Of a DNA stretch of 64,000 bases, positions 31,631-39,703 are shown in pieces; position 1 is the stretch's first letter; each line of letters opens with the position of its first letter. The DNA lies in the NCBI GenBank assembly GCA_050951005.1, contig JBMNIP010000005.1:62001-126000 (forward strand), written 5' to 3'. Under the pieces are notes generated by a model. It was not told the DNA's origin and made no database searches. It saw only the letters and a list, made by a program, of their open reading frames with translations. The DNA is from UMGS1519 sp050951005. GTDB taxonomy: Bacteria; Actinomycetota; Coriobacteriia; Coriobacteriales; Eggerthellaceae. The translations under genes and the position numbers were made by a program.

Positions 31631-33672
31631 TGCCGCTTCTCCTGTTTCTGACGGTTCAGCTCTTCTTCCATCTCTTCAGACAGGGTGATCCACTCGTCTT
31701 CCTCTTCGGCGATGCGTTTCTTCAGCTGTGCGTGCTCGGCAATCACATCGCTGGTGGAATCCTCGTTAGTGTAGAAGCTGGGATCGGCGAGGATGGCCAT
31801 CAGCTCTTCCATTCGCTTGTTGTCCCGTTCCAACAGCTTATCAAGCTCTGCGATGCGCTTGCGATGGTTCTTCAGCGCAGCATAGACCCGATTGCGCGCT
31901 TCGGCTTCGCGGCGTTTCTGCTCCTTCGATTTCGGGGCGCTGCCCTTCGGTTTGGTCAGATTGCCGGAGGAATCGGATGCTGCCGCCTTCAGGCCGTCCG
32001 CCCCCCTGCCCTGCTGCTTGCGCATGGTTTCAGGACGGGCGTCGCCCAATGAAGCGGGCGTTGTGGCGAATTCCCCTTCGGCTTGGCCGGTCTTCTCCAG
32101 GTAGTACTCGTAATCGCCCTGATATTCGGTAGCCTTGCCGCCCTTGATTTCCACAACGGTATTCGTCACGTTGCGGATGAGATGGCGATCATGGGAGATC
32201 AGCAGGATAGTGCCTTCGAAGGCCTGGAGCGCCTGTTCGAGCACATCGGCGCTGGCAATATCCAGATGGTTCGTCGGCTCGTCAAGGCAGAGCAGCGGAG
32301 CGGGCGCCACCAGCATCTTCGCAAGCGCCAGACGGCATTTCTCGCCGCCGGAAAGAACCGATACCTTCTTCTCAACAGCATCACCGGTGAAGAGAAAGGC
32401 TCCGAGAAGCGTTCGCACCTGGGACATGGTCCATTGCGGGGCAACGCGGTCGAGCTCCTCGAACACGGTATTGCCGGGATGGAGCTCCTCGAGTTGATGC
32501 TGGGCGAAATAGCCGACCGATACGTGCGTCCCGTAGCGAATCGATCCGGCATCGAGGGGAAGCACACCCGCAACCATCTTCAGCAGAGTCGATTTTCCGG
32601 CTCCGTTCGGGCCGACCAGCGCGATCTTCTGTCCACGGTACATGGAGAAGTCGAGATTCTCATAGACGACGTTCTCGCCATAGGCTTTGGCCGCGCCTTT
32701 CAGTTCCACGACAAGATTCCCGGTTCGGGGTGGCTGCTTGAAGTTGAAGTGGACCTGCTTGCGCGGTTCGGGAACCTGGATGCGCTTGATCTTCTCAAGC
32801 TTCCGCACGCGGTCCTGCACCTGTTTGGCCTTCGTGGCTTTGTAGCGGAATCGCTTGATGAACGCTTCCATATGCTCGATCTCGGCATCCTGCTTCTGCT
32901 TTGCGGCAATCAGCTGCCGATAGCGTTCATCGCGTTCGCGAAGGTAATCGGAGTAGTTGCCGTGGAACAGGGTTACCCGTTGCATGGACAGCTCGGCAAC
33001 GCGGTCGATCATATGATCCATGAATTCTCGGTCGTGGCTGACCACGATCACGGTGCCTGAATAGCCGCGTAGGAATCCTTCGAGCCACTTCACGCTTTCG
33101 AGATCCAAATGGTTGGTAGGCTCGTCGAGAAGCAGAACCTCGGGGTTGCGAATCAGCAGCTTTGCAAGCGCGATGCGCATCTGCCAACCTCCGGAATAAT
33201 CCTGGGTCGAGCGCCTCATGTCATCTTCGTCGAATCCCAATCCGAACAGCACGCTTCGCACTGTCGCTTCAAGCTGGTAGCCACCCATCATCTCATAGGC
33301 GTCACGGGTGCGTCCAAGCTGCTTGAGCATCTCGGGAGAAGGGTCGGAGCCGAGGTTGTCCTCAAGATCATGCAGCTTGCGGGATGCCTCCATGATCTCG
33401 GTATGGCTTTTCATCACCTCGTCGAATATCTGCCCCTGCCCCATTTCGATGGCTTCCTGTTCGAGATAGCCGACGCGGGCGCCCTTGGCAAAGATGACCT
33501 GGCCCTCATCTGCGGGCTCGCGTCCGCTGATAATGTTGAGCAAAGTCGTCTTCCCAGCGCCGTTGTCCCCCACCAAAGCCAAGCGATCGTATTCTTCGAG
33601 CTTGAACGTGACATCGGAGAAGAGCGTTCGGCCGCCGAAGGATTTCGAGATATGTTCGAGTTGCAGAATCAT
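31627..33672 (-). CDS. ABC-F family ATPase (ribosome-associated type)
   Basis: A 681-aa protein with two ATP-binding cassettes and no membrane part. Walker A motifs are GDNGAGKTTL near 35 and GPNGAGKSTLLKM near 355. ABC signatures are DYSGGWQMRIALAKLLI near 158 and VLSGGEKCRLALAKMLVA near 462. The DEPTNHLD motif occurs twice. A ~60-residue positively charged linker (YKATKAKQVQDRVRKLEKIK) joins the cassettes and a coiled-coil tail ends the protein. These are the marks of ABC-F translation factors such as Uup or YdiF. Drug resistance cannot be inferred from the linker alone. It heads the leftward operon. Confidence 0.93.
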   Translation of the reverse strand: MILQLEHISKSFGGRTLFSDVTFKLEEYDRLALVGDNGAGKTTLLNIISGREPADEGQVIFAKGARVGYLEQEAIEMGQGQIFDEVMKSHTEIMEASRKLHDLEDNLGSDPSPEMLKQLGRTRDAYEMMGGYQLEATVRSVLFGLGFDEDDMRRSTQDYSGGWQMRIALAKLLIRNPEVLLLDEPTNHLDLESVKWLEGFLRGYSGTVIVVSHDREFMDHMIDRVAELSMQRVTLFHGNYSDYLRERDERYRQLIAAKQKQDAEIEHMEAFIKRFRYKATKAKQVQDRVRKLEKIKRIQVPEPRKQVHFNFKQPPRTGNLVVELKGAAKAYGENVVYENLDFSMYRGQKIALVGPNGAGKSTLLKMVAGVLPLDAGSIRYGTHVSVGYFAQHQLEELHPGNTVFEELDRVAPQWTMSQVRTLLGAFLFTGDAVEKKVSVLSGGEKCRLALAKMLVAPAPLLCLDEPTNHLDIASADVLEQALQAFEGTILLISHDRHLIRNVTNTVVEIKGGKATEYQGDYEYYLEKTGQAEGEFATTPASLGDARPETMRKQQGRGADGLKAAASDSSGNLTKPKGSAPKSKEQKRREAEARNRVYAALKNHRKRIAELDKLLERDNKRMEELMAILADPSFYTNEDSTSDVIAEHAQLKKRIAEEEDEWITLSEEMEEELNRQKQEKRQ

Positions 33673-33790
33673 GGCATCAAAGTTCTCGGGTATTCCCTGT
33701 TCGTATCCTGTAAAGTGGGCAAGGGGCTATCGAAACGGTAGCGCATGCAAGACCTCATGATAGCGACAATGATGCGAGAAAGGCCTGCTG

Positions 33791-34417
33791 ATGTTCGAAA
33801 GAAAGAAAACCTATATCATTCCCGACGGGTATCGCGAGGAAATCGAACGGGAAGCGCCCACCATCCGCTATCGGGGCATCTCCCAACTTGATCCCGAATG
33901 CTATCTCTCAGATACCTGCTGGATAGTCGGCGATGTCCGCATCGGCTACCACGCAATCGTCATGCACGGTGCGAGCCTGCGAGGTGATTGCGACTACATC
34001 GAGATCGGAGCGGAAACCAATGTGCAGGAGAACTGCATCCTGCATGAATCCGACGGCCAGCCGATTATCATCGGGGAACATACGACCCTTGGCCATGGTT
34101 GTGTCATCCATGCATGCGAAATCGGCGATAATTCGCTGATCGGCATGAATGCCGTTGTGCTGAACGGGGCGAAGATCGGCAACAATTGCATCATCGGTGC
34201 CGGTGCCGTGATTCCCGAAGGCATGGTCGTCCCAGATTGGTCTATGGCGGTCGGTGTGCCCGCGAAGGTGAAGAAGCAGGTAAGCCAAGACGACATCGTC
34301 CGCATCGTCGAAAGCCTTTCCGAGGGCAATCTGACCGAAGCCGCCAGAATGTACAAGGAAGGCCTGATATTCCATCCCACAGAGAAGCTGCTGAGAAAGA
34401 TCGGCGTACTTCAATAG
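33791..34417 (+). CDS. Gamma-carbonic-anhydrase-like hexapeptide-repeat protein
   Basis: A 208-aa left-handed beta-helix protein. Hexapeptide turns run from DTCWIVGDVRIGYHAIVMHG near 41 to GNNCIIGAGAVIPEGMVV near 134. The zinc ligands of the gamma-carbonic anhydrase family are in NCILHES near 83 and LGHGCVIHACEIG near 101. A helical ~40-residue C-terminal extension follows. Activity as carbonic anhydrase is not certain; many YrdA/PaaY relatives have other roles. Transcribed divergently from the ABC-F operon. Confidence 0.9.
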   Translation: MFERKKTYIIPDGYREEIEREAPTIRYRGISQLDPECYLSDTCWIVGDVRIGYHAIVMHGASLRGDCDYIEIGAETNVQENCILHESDGQPIIIGEHTTLGHGCVIHACEIGDNSLIGMNAVVLNGAKIGNNCIIGAGAVIPEGMVVPDWSMAVGVPAKVKKQVSQDDIVRIVESLSEGNLTEAARMYKEGLIFHPTEKLLRKIGVLQ

Positions 34418-34457
34418 GGGTTATTTCCTGCGGGAGTGGAATCTTCGCCGCACGAAA

Positions 34458-34484
34458 GGGCCGGAGGCTTGCAGCCCCCGGCCC
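34458..34484. terminator. Bidirectional hairpin between the beta-helix gene and tRNA-CAU
   Basis: GGGCCGGAGGC (34458-34468) pairs with GCCCCCGGCCC (34474-34484) with one A-C mismatch. GATTTCT follows on the plus strand and TTTCG on the minus strand, so it can end both converging transcripts. Confidence 0.75.
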
Positions 34485-34493
34485 GATTTCTAC

Positions 34494-34568
34494 TGGTGGG
34501 CCCACCCAGATTCGAACTGAGAACCAAAGGATTATGAGTCCCCTGCTCCACCATTGAGCTATGGGCCC
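34494..34568 (-). tRNA. tRNA with anticodon CAU, probably tRNA-Ile2 (lysidine type)
   Basis: The minus strand folds into a full cloverleaf: acceptor GGGCCCA/TGGGCCC, D arm GCTC..GAGC, anticodon loop CTCATAA, T arm CTCAG-TTCGAAT-CTGGG, discriminator A and an encoded CCA. The anticodon is CAU, used by Met and by tRNA-Ile2. C4-G69 and C5-G68 are both present in the acceptor; these pairs are recognised by TilS in E. coli, and GACTCATAATC matches E. coli tRNA-Ile2 more closely than elongator Met. I therefore favour Ile2. Confidence 0.93.
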
Positions 34569-34634
34569 GTGAGCACGTATTCTAGCGCAAGTTGGCAGAT
34601 AGCGCAGCAGATTACCAGATTCGGGCGAATCGAT

Positions 34635-35762
34635 CTACTCGTAGCGTTCGGCTGCAACCTCCAATTGGTGGATGATGTCGATCTTCTGCGGGCAGATATC
34701 CTCGCAAGCTCCGCATTGGATGCATTCTGAGGCGTAGCCGGCCCGAGCCTGCCATTGGTAATTGCCCTTCACGAACTCGAAATCTCCGAGTTGCTCTTCA
34801 AGGTTCAATAGCCCCAGGATTATGGGAATCTGAACTCCCTGCGGGCAGCCCTTCATGCAATAGCGGCAGTTGGTGCAATTAACGACCGTTTTATCGCGGA
34901 TAGCCTTCGCAGCGGTTTTCACCGTTGCAAGCTCGGATTCTGACAGTGGAGCAAACCGAGCCATGTCATCCATGTTCTGTTTGACTTGCTCGAGGGTCGA
35001 CATGCCGGAGAGGACGGTCAATACCCCCGGAAGGCTCATGCAGAAACGGTATGCCCACGACGCAAGCGAAGCATCCGCGTTTGCTTGCATGAGGATGTTC
35101 TTCGCCTCTGCAGGCAGGCTGTTGATCAGGCGTCCTCCGCGCGCAGGTTCCATGATGATGACCGGCTTGTTGTGGGAAGCAGCAACCTCCATGCAACGTC
35201 TCGACTGCGTAATCGGGTCGTCCCAGTCAAGGTAATTGACCTGCAACTGCACGAATTCCGCTTCCGGATGGGCGGTGAGGATCTCCTCCAAAGTATCGGC
35301 TCCGTCATGCATGGAGAAGCCGAGGTGGCGAATCTTGCCCTGTGCCTTCATGTCTTTGAGGAAGTCCCACATGCCGTATCGCTCGAAGACCTCGGTCCGG
35401 GACCCACCGAGATTATGCAGCAGGTAGTAATCGATGTAATCGGTGCCCATGCGTTCGAGCGAGGTTTCGAGATTCTTCTTAGCCGCTTCGGCCGTCGGTT
35501 CGCTCCAAGCAAGGCATTTCGTTGCAATCGTATAGCTATCGCGCGGATGGCGTGCAACGAGTGCTTTGCCGATAGCTACTTCGCTTTCGCCTTCGTGGTA
35601 GACATGGGCGGTGTCGAAGTAGTTCCCTCCCCCAGCCAGATAGGCATCGACCATATCGCAGAGCTGGTCGATATCGATGCTCTTCTGATTATTCGGATCA
35701 TCGAGCGGCAATCGCATCAGGCCGAAGCCGAGTTTAGAAGCCTGGTTCATTTCTACAGCCAT
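34635..35762 (-). CDS. Aldo/keto reductase with C-terminal ferredoxin domain
   Basis: A 375-aa protein. Residues 1-270 form an aldo/keto reductase barrel (KLGFGLMRLPLDD near 8; FDTAHVYHEGESEVAIGKAL near 48; DYYLLHNLGG near 108; KIRHLGFSMHDG near 140). The C-terminal part binds two [4Fe-4S] clusters, CTNCRYCMKGCPQGVQIP near 297 and CIQCGACEDICPQKIDI near 349. This fusion is common in anaerobes, where ferredoxin rather than only NADPH may be the electron partner; the substrate is unknown. The start at 35762 has AAAGGAG 7 bases upstream; the longer frame to 35897 runs through the terminator. Confidence 0.92.
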   Translation of the reverse strand: MAVEMNQASKLGFGLMRLPLDDPNNQKSIDIDQLCDMVDAYLAGGGNYFDTAHVYHEGESEVAIGKALVARHPRDSYTIATKCLAWSEPTAEAAKKNLETSLERMGTDYIDYYLLHNLGGSRTEVFERYGMWDFLKDMKAQGKIRHLGFSMHDGADTLEEILTAHPEAEFVQLQVNYLDWDDPITQSRRCMEVAASHNKPVIIMEPARGGRLINSLPAEAKNILMQANADASLASWAYRFCMSLPGVLTVLSGMSTLEQVKQNMDDMARFAPLSESELATVKTAAKAIRDKTVVNCTNCRYCMKGCPQGVQIPIILGLLNLEEQLGDFEFVKGNYQWQARAGYASECIQCGACEDICPQKIDIIHQLEVAAERYE

Positions 35763-35868
35763 TCCATGCTCCTTTCCGTATTTGTTTGCATTGTACTGAA
35801 GGTAAAGCAGCCGATTCAACGGAATGACCGGCAGCGTTTGGGAAAACACGTTTCTGCGACAACAACAA

Positions 35869-35890
35869 GGGGGAGCTTGCAAGCTCCCCC
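35869..35890 (-). terminator. Palindromic terminator after the CoA-transferase gene
   Basis: A perfect 22-base palindrome (GGGGGAGCTTGCAAGCTCCCCC) lies 28 bases after the CoA-transferase stop on the minus strand and is followed there by TTGTTGTTG. It separates that gene from the aldo/keto reductase. Confidence 0.75.
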
Positions 35891-35917
35891 ATATCATGTT
35901 TCTCGGCGTTTGTATTG

Positions 35918-37234
35918 CTAATAGAGGATTCCCATCTTCTTGGCGTCGAACTCCAGCTTATCGCGGAAATCCGGATGCGCGATATCGATCAAGCGGCGCG
36001 CACGTGTCGGAATGTCAGCCCATCGCAGGTCTGCCACACCGTATTCGGTTACCACGTACTGCACGTCATTGCGCAAAGTAGTGACGGCGGAACCGGCGGT
36101 CAAGGTCGGAACGATGCGGCTTACGGGACCTTGCTTGGTATGCGCGACGCTTGTGACTGCGATAAAGCTGCGGCCGCCCTTGGACCATTTTGCACCCTGT
36201 ACGAAGTTCATCTGCCCACCGCTCGCGGAATACTGGCGCGGGCCGATGCTCTCAGCGCAAATCTGTCCGAACAGGTCGATGGAAATAGCGGTATTGACGG
36301 ATACGAGGTTATCGTTCATAGCGATGTGCCGCGGGTCGCATACCTTGGAATAGCTTGCAAACAGCACGTCTGGGTTATGGTCGATGTAGTCATACAGATG
36401 CTTGGCTCCCGTCGAATACCCGCATACGGAGACGCCGGGGCGATAGTTGTTGCGGCTGTTGTCGATAACCCCTGCTTCTTGGAGTTGGGCCAAGATGTCT
36501 GAATACATTTCGGTATAGGTGCCAAGATGCTTCTTGGTGAAGAGGCCGTGTCCGATGGCATCAGACGTTCCCCCGATGCCGATCTGCACGCAATCGCCAT
36601 CGTTGATCCGGTCAAGGATGAACTCTGCGCATTTCTCTTCCTCTGGTTTCACGGGCCGGGGCGGAAGGTCTTCGAGCTCCTCGTCGCCCAACACAAAGGC
36701 ATCGAAATCACTGATATGGTACCTGTGCGACCCAGGATGCTCTTCGCTTACATAGGGGAGGTTGGCGTTCACCTGCGCGATGATGTGTTTGCAATGAGGA
36801 AGGCAAGCTGAGGTGAATCCAACCGGGCCGATGTTGACGTAGCCCTCTTCGTCCGGAGGAGTAACCGAAACCAGCGCATAGTCGAGGTTGCAGTCTTTCG
36901 CCATTGCTTCGACATCGCTGAAGTGCACGGGGACATGCGCGGTGTTATGTGCCACCATCCCTGCACGCTCATTGGGGCCGGCGAAATACGTGTGGTAGCG
37001 GAATTGGTCGGCCGTTGCATGGACATCTCCCAGGGGTATATGGCCGTTCATCCAGTTTCCCCACGTGTCGATTCCGGTCAGCTTTCCGGTCTTGACGCGG
37101 TCGAGCAGCGTGAGTATCAACAGGGTCGGCACATGCAGGCCGCTGGTGTAAAGGTTGTATCCGTCCTTGATAAATCGATCGATTGCATCGTCGGCCGTCA
37201 TGAGCTTCGAGGAATATTCGGTTTCCCATTCCAT
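35918..37234 (-). CDS. Acetyl-CoA hydrolase/transferase family protein (4-hydroxybutyrate/butyryl-CoA:acetate CoA-transferase-like)
   Basis: A 438-aa class I CoA-transferase of the Cat1/AbfT group. It would move CoA between an acyl-CoA and acetate during fermentation. The CoA-binding loop is CVQIGIGGTSDAIGHGLF near 208-225. The catalytic glutamate is the one in LGTYTEMYSD near 230. GRSFIAVTSVAHT near 342 and VVTEYGVADLRWADIPTRAR near 400 are conserved closing motifs. I use the ATG at 37234 (GGGAG 7 bases upstream). The exact acyl substrate (butyryl, 4-hydroxybutyryl, succinyl) cannot be read from sequence. Confidence 0.9.
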   Translation of the reverse strand: MEWETEYSSKLMTADDAIDRFIKDGYNLYTSGLHVPTLLILTLLDRVKTGKLTGIDTWGNWMNGHIPLGDVHATADQFRYHTYFAGPNERAGMVAHNTAHVPVHFSDVEAMAKDCNLDYALVSVTPPDEEGYVNIGPVGFTSACLPHCKHIIAQVNANLPYVSEEHPGSHRYHISDFDAFVLGDEELEDLPPRPVKPEEEKCAEFILDRINDGDCVQIGIGGTSDAIGHGLFTKKHLGTYTEMYSDILAQLQEAGVIDNSRNNYRPGVSVCGYSTGAKHLYDYIDHNPDVLFASYSKVCDPRHIAMNDNLVSVNTAISIDLFGQICAESIGPRQYSASGGQMNFVQGAKWSKGGRSFIAVTSVAHTKQGPVSRIVPTLTAGSAVTTLRNDVQYVVTEYGVADLRWADIPTRARRLIDIAHPDFRDKLEFDAKKMGILY

Positions 37235-37262
37235 GTGCATACTCCCTGCGTATCCGTGCAAG

Positions 37263-37292
37263 AAAAAAGGTCTGTGGCCGCAACCACAGACC
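37263..37292 (-). terminator. Strong terminator after tRNA-Val
   Basis: On the minus strand GGTCTGTGG pairs with CCACAGACC (37292-37284 with 37277-37269) around a 6-base loop and is followed by TTTTTT (37268-37263). It lies 11 bases past the tRNA. Confidence 0.92.
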
Positions 37293-37302
37293 CTATCGTT
37301 TA

Positions 37303-37377
37303 TGGTGGGCGTTACCAGATTTGAACTGATGACCCCTTCGGTGTGAACGAAGTGCTCTCCCGCTGAGCTAAACGCCC
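37303..37377 (-). tRNA. tRNA-Val (anticodon CAC)
   Basis: A complete cloverleaf on the minus strand: acceptor GGGCGTT/AACGCCC, D arm GCTC..GAGC, anticodon stem CTTCG/CGAAG with loop TTCACAC, T arm ATCAG-TTCAAAT-CTGGT, discriminator A, encoded CCA. The anticodon CAC reads GUG. Confidence 0.96.
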
Positions 37378-37402
37378 GAATGCAGCATTTTCTGCTCGAA
37401 AT

Positions 37403-37431
37403 ATCTTACCGATTAGGTTTCGTTCTTTCAA
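37403..37431 (-). promoter_or_regulatory. Promoter of tRNA-Val
   Basis: On the minus strand TTGAAA (37431-37426), a 17-base spacer and TAAGAT (37408-37403). The predicted start falls about 20 bases before the tRNA. Confidence 0.6.
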
Positions 37432-37460
37432 GTAAGACAACATGATTATTTTATGAGCCG

Positions 37461-37466
37461 TATAAT
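37461..37466 (+). promoter_or_regulatory. Possible -10 box of the GT2 gene at 37512
   Basis: A consensus TATAAT at 37461-37466 lies about 45 bases before the glycosyltransferase start. No convincing -35 box sits at the right distance. Confidence 0.35.
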
Positions 37467-37511
37467 CGATGGTAGACAGGCCATCATCCGAAGCCAGAAA
37501 GGCGCATTGAC

Positions 37512-38633
37512 ATGCCCAAACCCCGGATCTCGCTGATTGTGCCCGTGCACAATGCCGGCAGCACGCTCGGCAAGCTTATCGAGTCGATCCGACAGCAGAC
37601 ATTCGCCAGGTACGAGGCGATTTTTGTGAACGATGCCTCCGATGACGAATCCGAGCAGATCGTCACCGACGCGGTCATCAGGGATGACCGCTTTAGGCTT
37701 ATCAACTTGAAAGAGAATGTGGGGCCCGGCTGTGCTCGGAACCGCGGCATGGAATCGGCGAAGGGAACGTATATCATGTTCGCCGATGCAGACGACCTGC
37801 TCTACCCCACTTGTTTCGAGGCGGCTTATTCCCGTGCGGAAGCCGCCGATGCCGATATCGTGGTATACCAAGCTCGTCATTGGGATGCTGAGACACGCGA
37901 ATCAAGGCCCAGTCCCGACCGGTGGGATCCGGCGCTTTTCCCCGAAGTATTCTCAGGTGCGCAGATGGCGGACTGCCTGTTCACGCAGTTCAAGAATTGG
38001 CCGTGGGATAAGCTGTTCCGGCGTTCCTTCTTGGAACGCAACGAATTGAGGTTTCCATCCCTCTACCGTTCGGAGGACCTGCCGTTCACGTGCGAGGCGC
38101 TCGCCTTGGCAGAGCGGATTGCACCCCTGGACGAAGAACTGTACCGCTATCAAGTGAATAGCGCCACCAGCAGCACCAGTACCCGCGACAAGCACCCGAT
38201 CGATTTTTTGGATGCTTGCCGGTTCTTTCATCGCTTCCTTGTAGGCCGGGGCCTCATGGAGACGTTCCGCGCAGACTATACGCGGTGGATAGGGCTGTGT
38301 GTATATGTGAACCTTACGGAGCTTCGCACCTACGATGCATTCCATGAGGTGTTCGATGCGCTGAAGCACGGTGGCTTGGAGGATTTCGAGCTTTTGGGCC
38401 TTCCCGACAGCGCTTTTCTCGATCCCCTGCATGGGCAGATCATCCGGGCGATCGATGCGCAGTTCTTCGAGCATTTCATCTTCGATCTCTGGCGTTTGGA
38501 TGCCGACCGGGCAAAGGCATATGATCAGATTTCCGATCAACTTGACCAAGCCATGAATTCGACTTCCATGAAGGTCGGTCGGACCCTTGTTGGAATTCCC
38601 CAAGGGATTATTGAGGCGTTAAGGTCCCGATGA
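37512..38633 (+). CDS. Family 2 glycosyltransferase
   Basis: A 373-aa GT-A fold enzyme. The N-terminal nucleotide-sugar domain has ISLIVPVHNAGSTLGKLIES near 6 and FVNDASDDESE near 39. The metal-binding MFADADDLLYP (DxD-type) near 93 follows. The rest is a helical acceptor-side domain. It has no membrane segments, so it works at the inner face on a lipid-linked acceptor. It is the left edge of the surface-polymer locus and the only GT gene on the plus strand, facing two minus-strand GT2 genes. Sugar and linkage unknown. Confidence 0.92.
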   Translation: MPKPRISLIVPVHNAGSTLGKLIESIRQQTFARYEAIFVNDASDDESEQIVTDAVIRDDRFRLINLKENVGPGCARNRGMESAKGTYIMFADADDLLYPTCFEAAYSRAEAADADIVVYQARHWDAETRESRPSPDRWDPALFPEVFSGAQMADCLFTQFKNWPWDKLFRRSFLERNELRFPSLYRSEDLPFTCEALALAERIAPLDEELYRYQVNSATSSTSTRDKHPIDFLDACRFFHRFLVGRGLMETFRADYTRWIGLCVYVNLTELRTYDAFHEVFDALKHGGLEDFELLGLPDSAFLDPLHGQIIRAIDAQFFEHFIFDLWRLDADRAKAYDQISDQLDQAMNSTSMKVGRTLVGIPQGIIEALRSR

Positions 38634-38660
38634 TCGGCTGGGCCGGACAATGCAGGTGCT

Positions 38661-39698
38661 CTATCCCCTGCCGGGCAGGGGAAGCCGATTAGCCGCTTTC
38701 GCGATCTTAGATCCGACGCGATAGGATGTCGTCGAGGTCATATCGCCGTAGAGCCGATCGATATTTCTCCCATTCTGTCGGATGAAGAGCTTGAATTCGA
38801 CGCGGTCGCGCGGTGAGAGCGTCTGCTCGAAGGCATCAAGTTCGCTATCGTCGACGAAGATCGAATCGCGACCCATGGTATCGCGCAACTCGAAGATGCG
38901 CCGTGCATACATATCGACAAACTTCGGAGGATATTCGTTGCCATGGTTGCGGATCCACGAGTCCATAATGCGTGTGATGCGCCAAACCGACGTGATGTTG
39001 CGCATTCCCCTCTTGCGGGTCATCGTAGATCCCTGACGAATTCTGCGCATGTAAAGGGGCTCATTGAGGAACTTCACCCGTTTCGCATAGGTCAGCAGTT
39101 GGACGGTATAAAGCTCATCTTCATGGATTGCCCCCTCGAGAAGCCGGATGTGATGGTCTTCAATCAGCTTTCGGGAGACGATCTGCAATGGGCCCGATAC
39201 CCAGAACTGACGGCACGTTTCGAACCAGATGAACAGCTCGGGCCCGCTCATGACCTCATCACGGCCCAGGCGATGCATCATGTCTTCCTTCAGTGCATCG
39301 GCCGATTGCTTGTCTTCGTAGAGTGTGTAGGCAGTGAAGCAGAGCAGGTCCAGATCGTGGGCACGGATTTCGGTCATGATGCGGGAAAGCGAATGCGGCA
39401 TATGGTAGTCATCGCTGTCCAAGAACATCACGAATTCCCCCGTTGCCTCATTCAGTCCCTTGTTGCGTGCAACTGATTGGCCGCCATGTTCGACTGCGAA
39501 AAACTTGAAGCGGGTATCCCCCGCGACTGTTTCCTTGGCCACTGCCACCGAACGATCATCAGAGCCATCATCTACCACTAGTACCTCGAAATCTTCGAAA
39601 TCTTGCGTGGCAATAGAGCGAAGACATTCGGCAACATACTGTTCAACGTTGTAGAGCGGAACAATGATCGAGATTGTAGGATGCGGTGCATGCTGCAT
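38661..39698 (-). CDS. Family 2 glycosyltransferase
   Basis: A 345-aa GT2 enzyme with ISIIVPLYNVEQYVAECLRS near 9, VDDGSDDRSV near 40 and the DxD motif FLDSDDYHMPHSL near 91. The C-terminal half carries the DELYTVQLLTYAKRVKFLNE stretch near 193. That stretch is also found in the next gene upstream, so the two are probably tandem paralogs with different acceptors. GGAGG lies 8 bases before the ATG. Confidence 0.92.
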   Translation of the reverse strand: MQHAPHPTISIIVPLYNVEQYVAECLRSIATQDFEDFEVLVVDDGSDDRSVAVAKETVAGDTRFKFFAVEHGGQSVARNKGLNEATGEFVMFLDSDDYHMPHSLSRIMTEIRAHDLDLLCFTAYTLYEDKQSADALKEDMMHRLGRDEVMSGPELFIWFETCRQFWVSGPLQIVSRKLIEDHHIRLLEGAIHEDELYTVQLLTYAKRVKFLNEPLYMRRIRQGSTMTRKRGMRNITSVWRITRIMDSWIRNHGNEYPPKFVDMYARRIFELRDTMGRDSIFVDDSELDAFEQTLSPRDRVEFKLFIRQNGRNIDRLYGDMTSTTSYRVGSKIAKAANRLPLPGRG

Positions 39699-39703
39699 GT
39701 CAA

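Noticed and set aside
31627..33672. Antibiotic-resistance ABC-F
   Set aside because: The linker is not long or diagnostic and the gene sits in a housekeeping operon, so a general translation factor is more likely.
37303..37377. Genomic island inserted at tRNA-Val
   Set aside because: The surface locus begins next to this tRNA, but I see no integrase and no repeat of the tRNA 3' end at the far side within the window.
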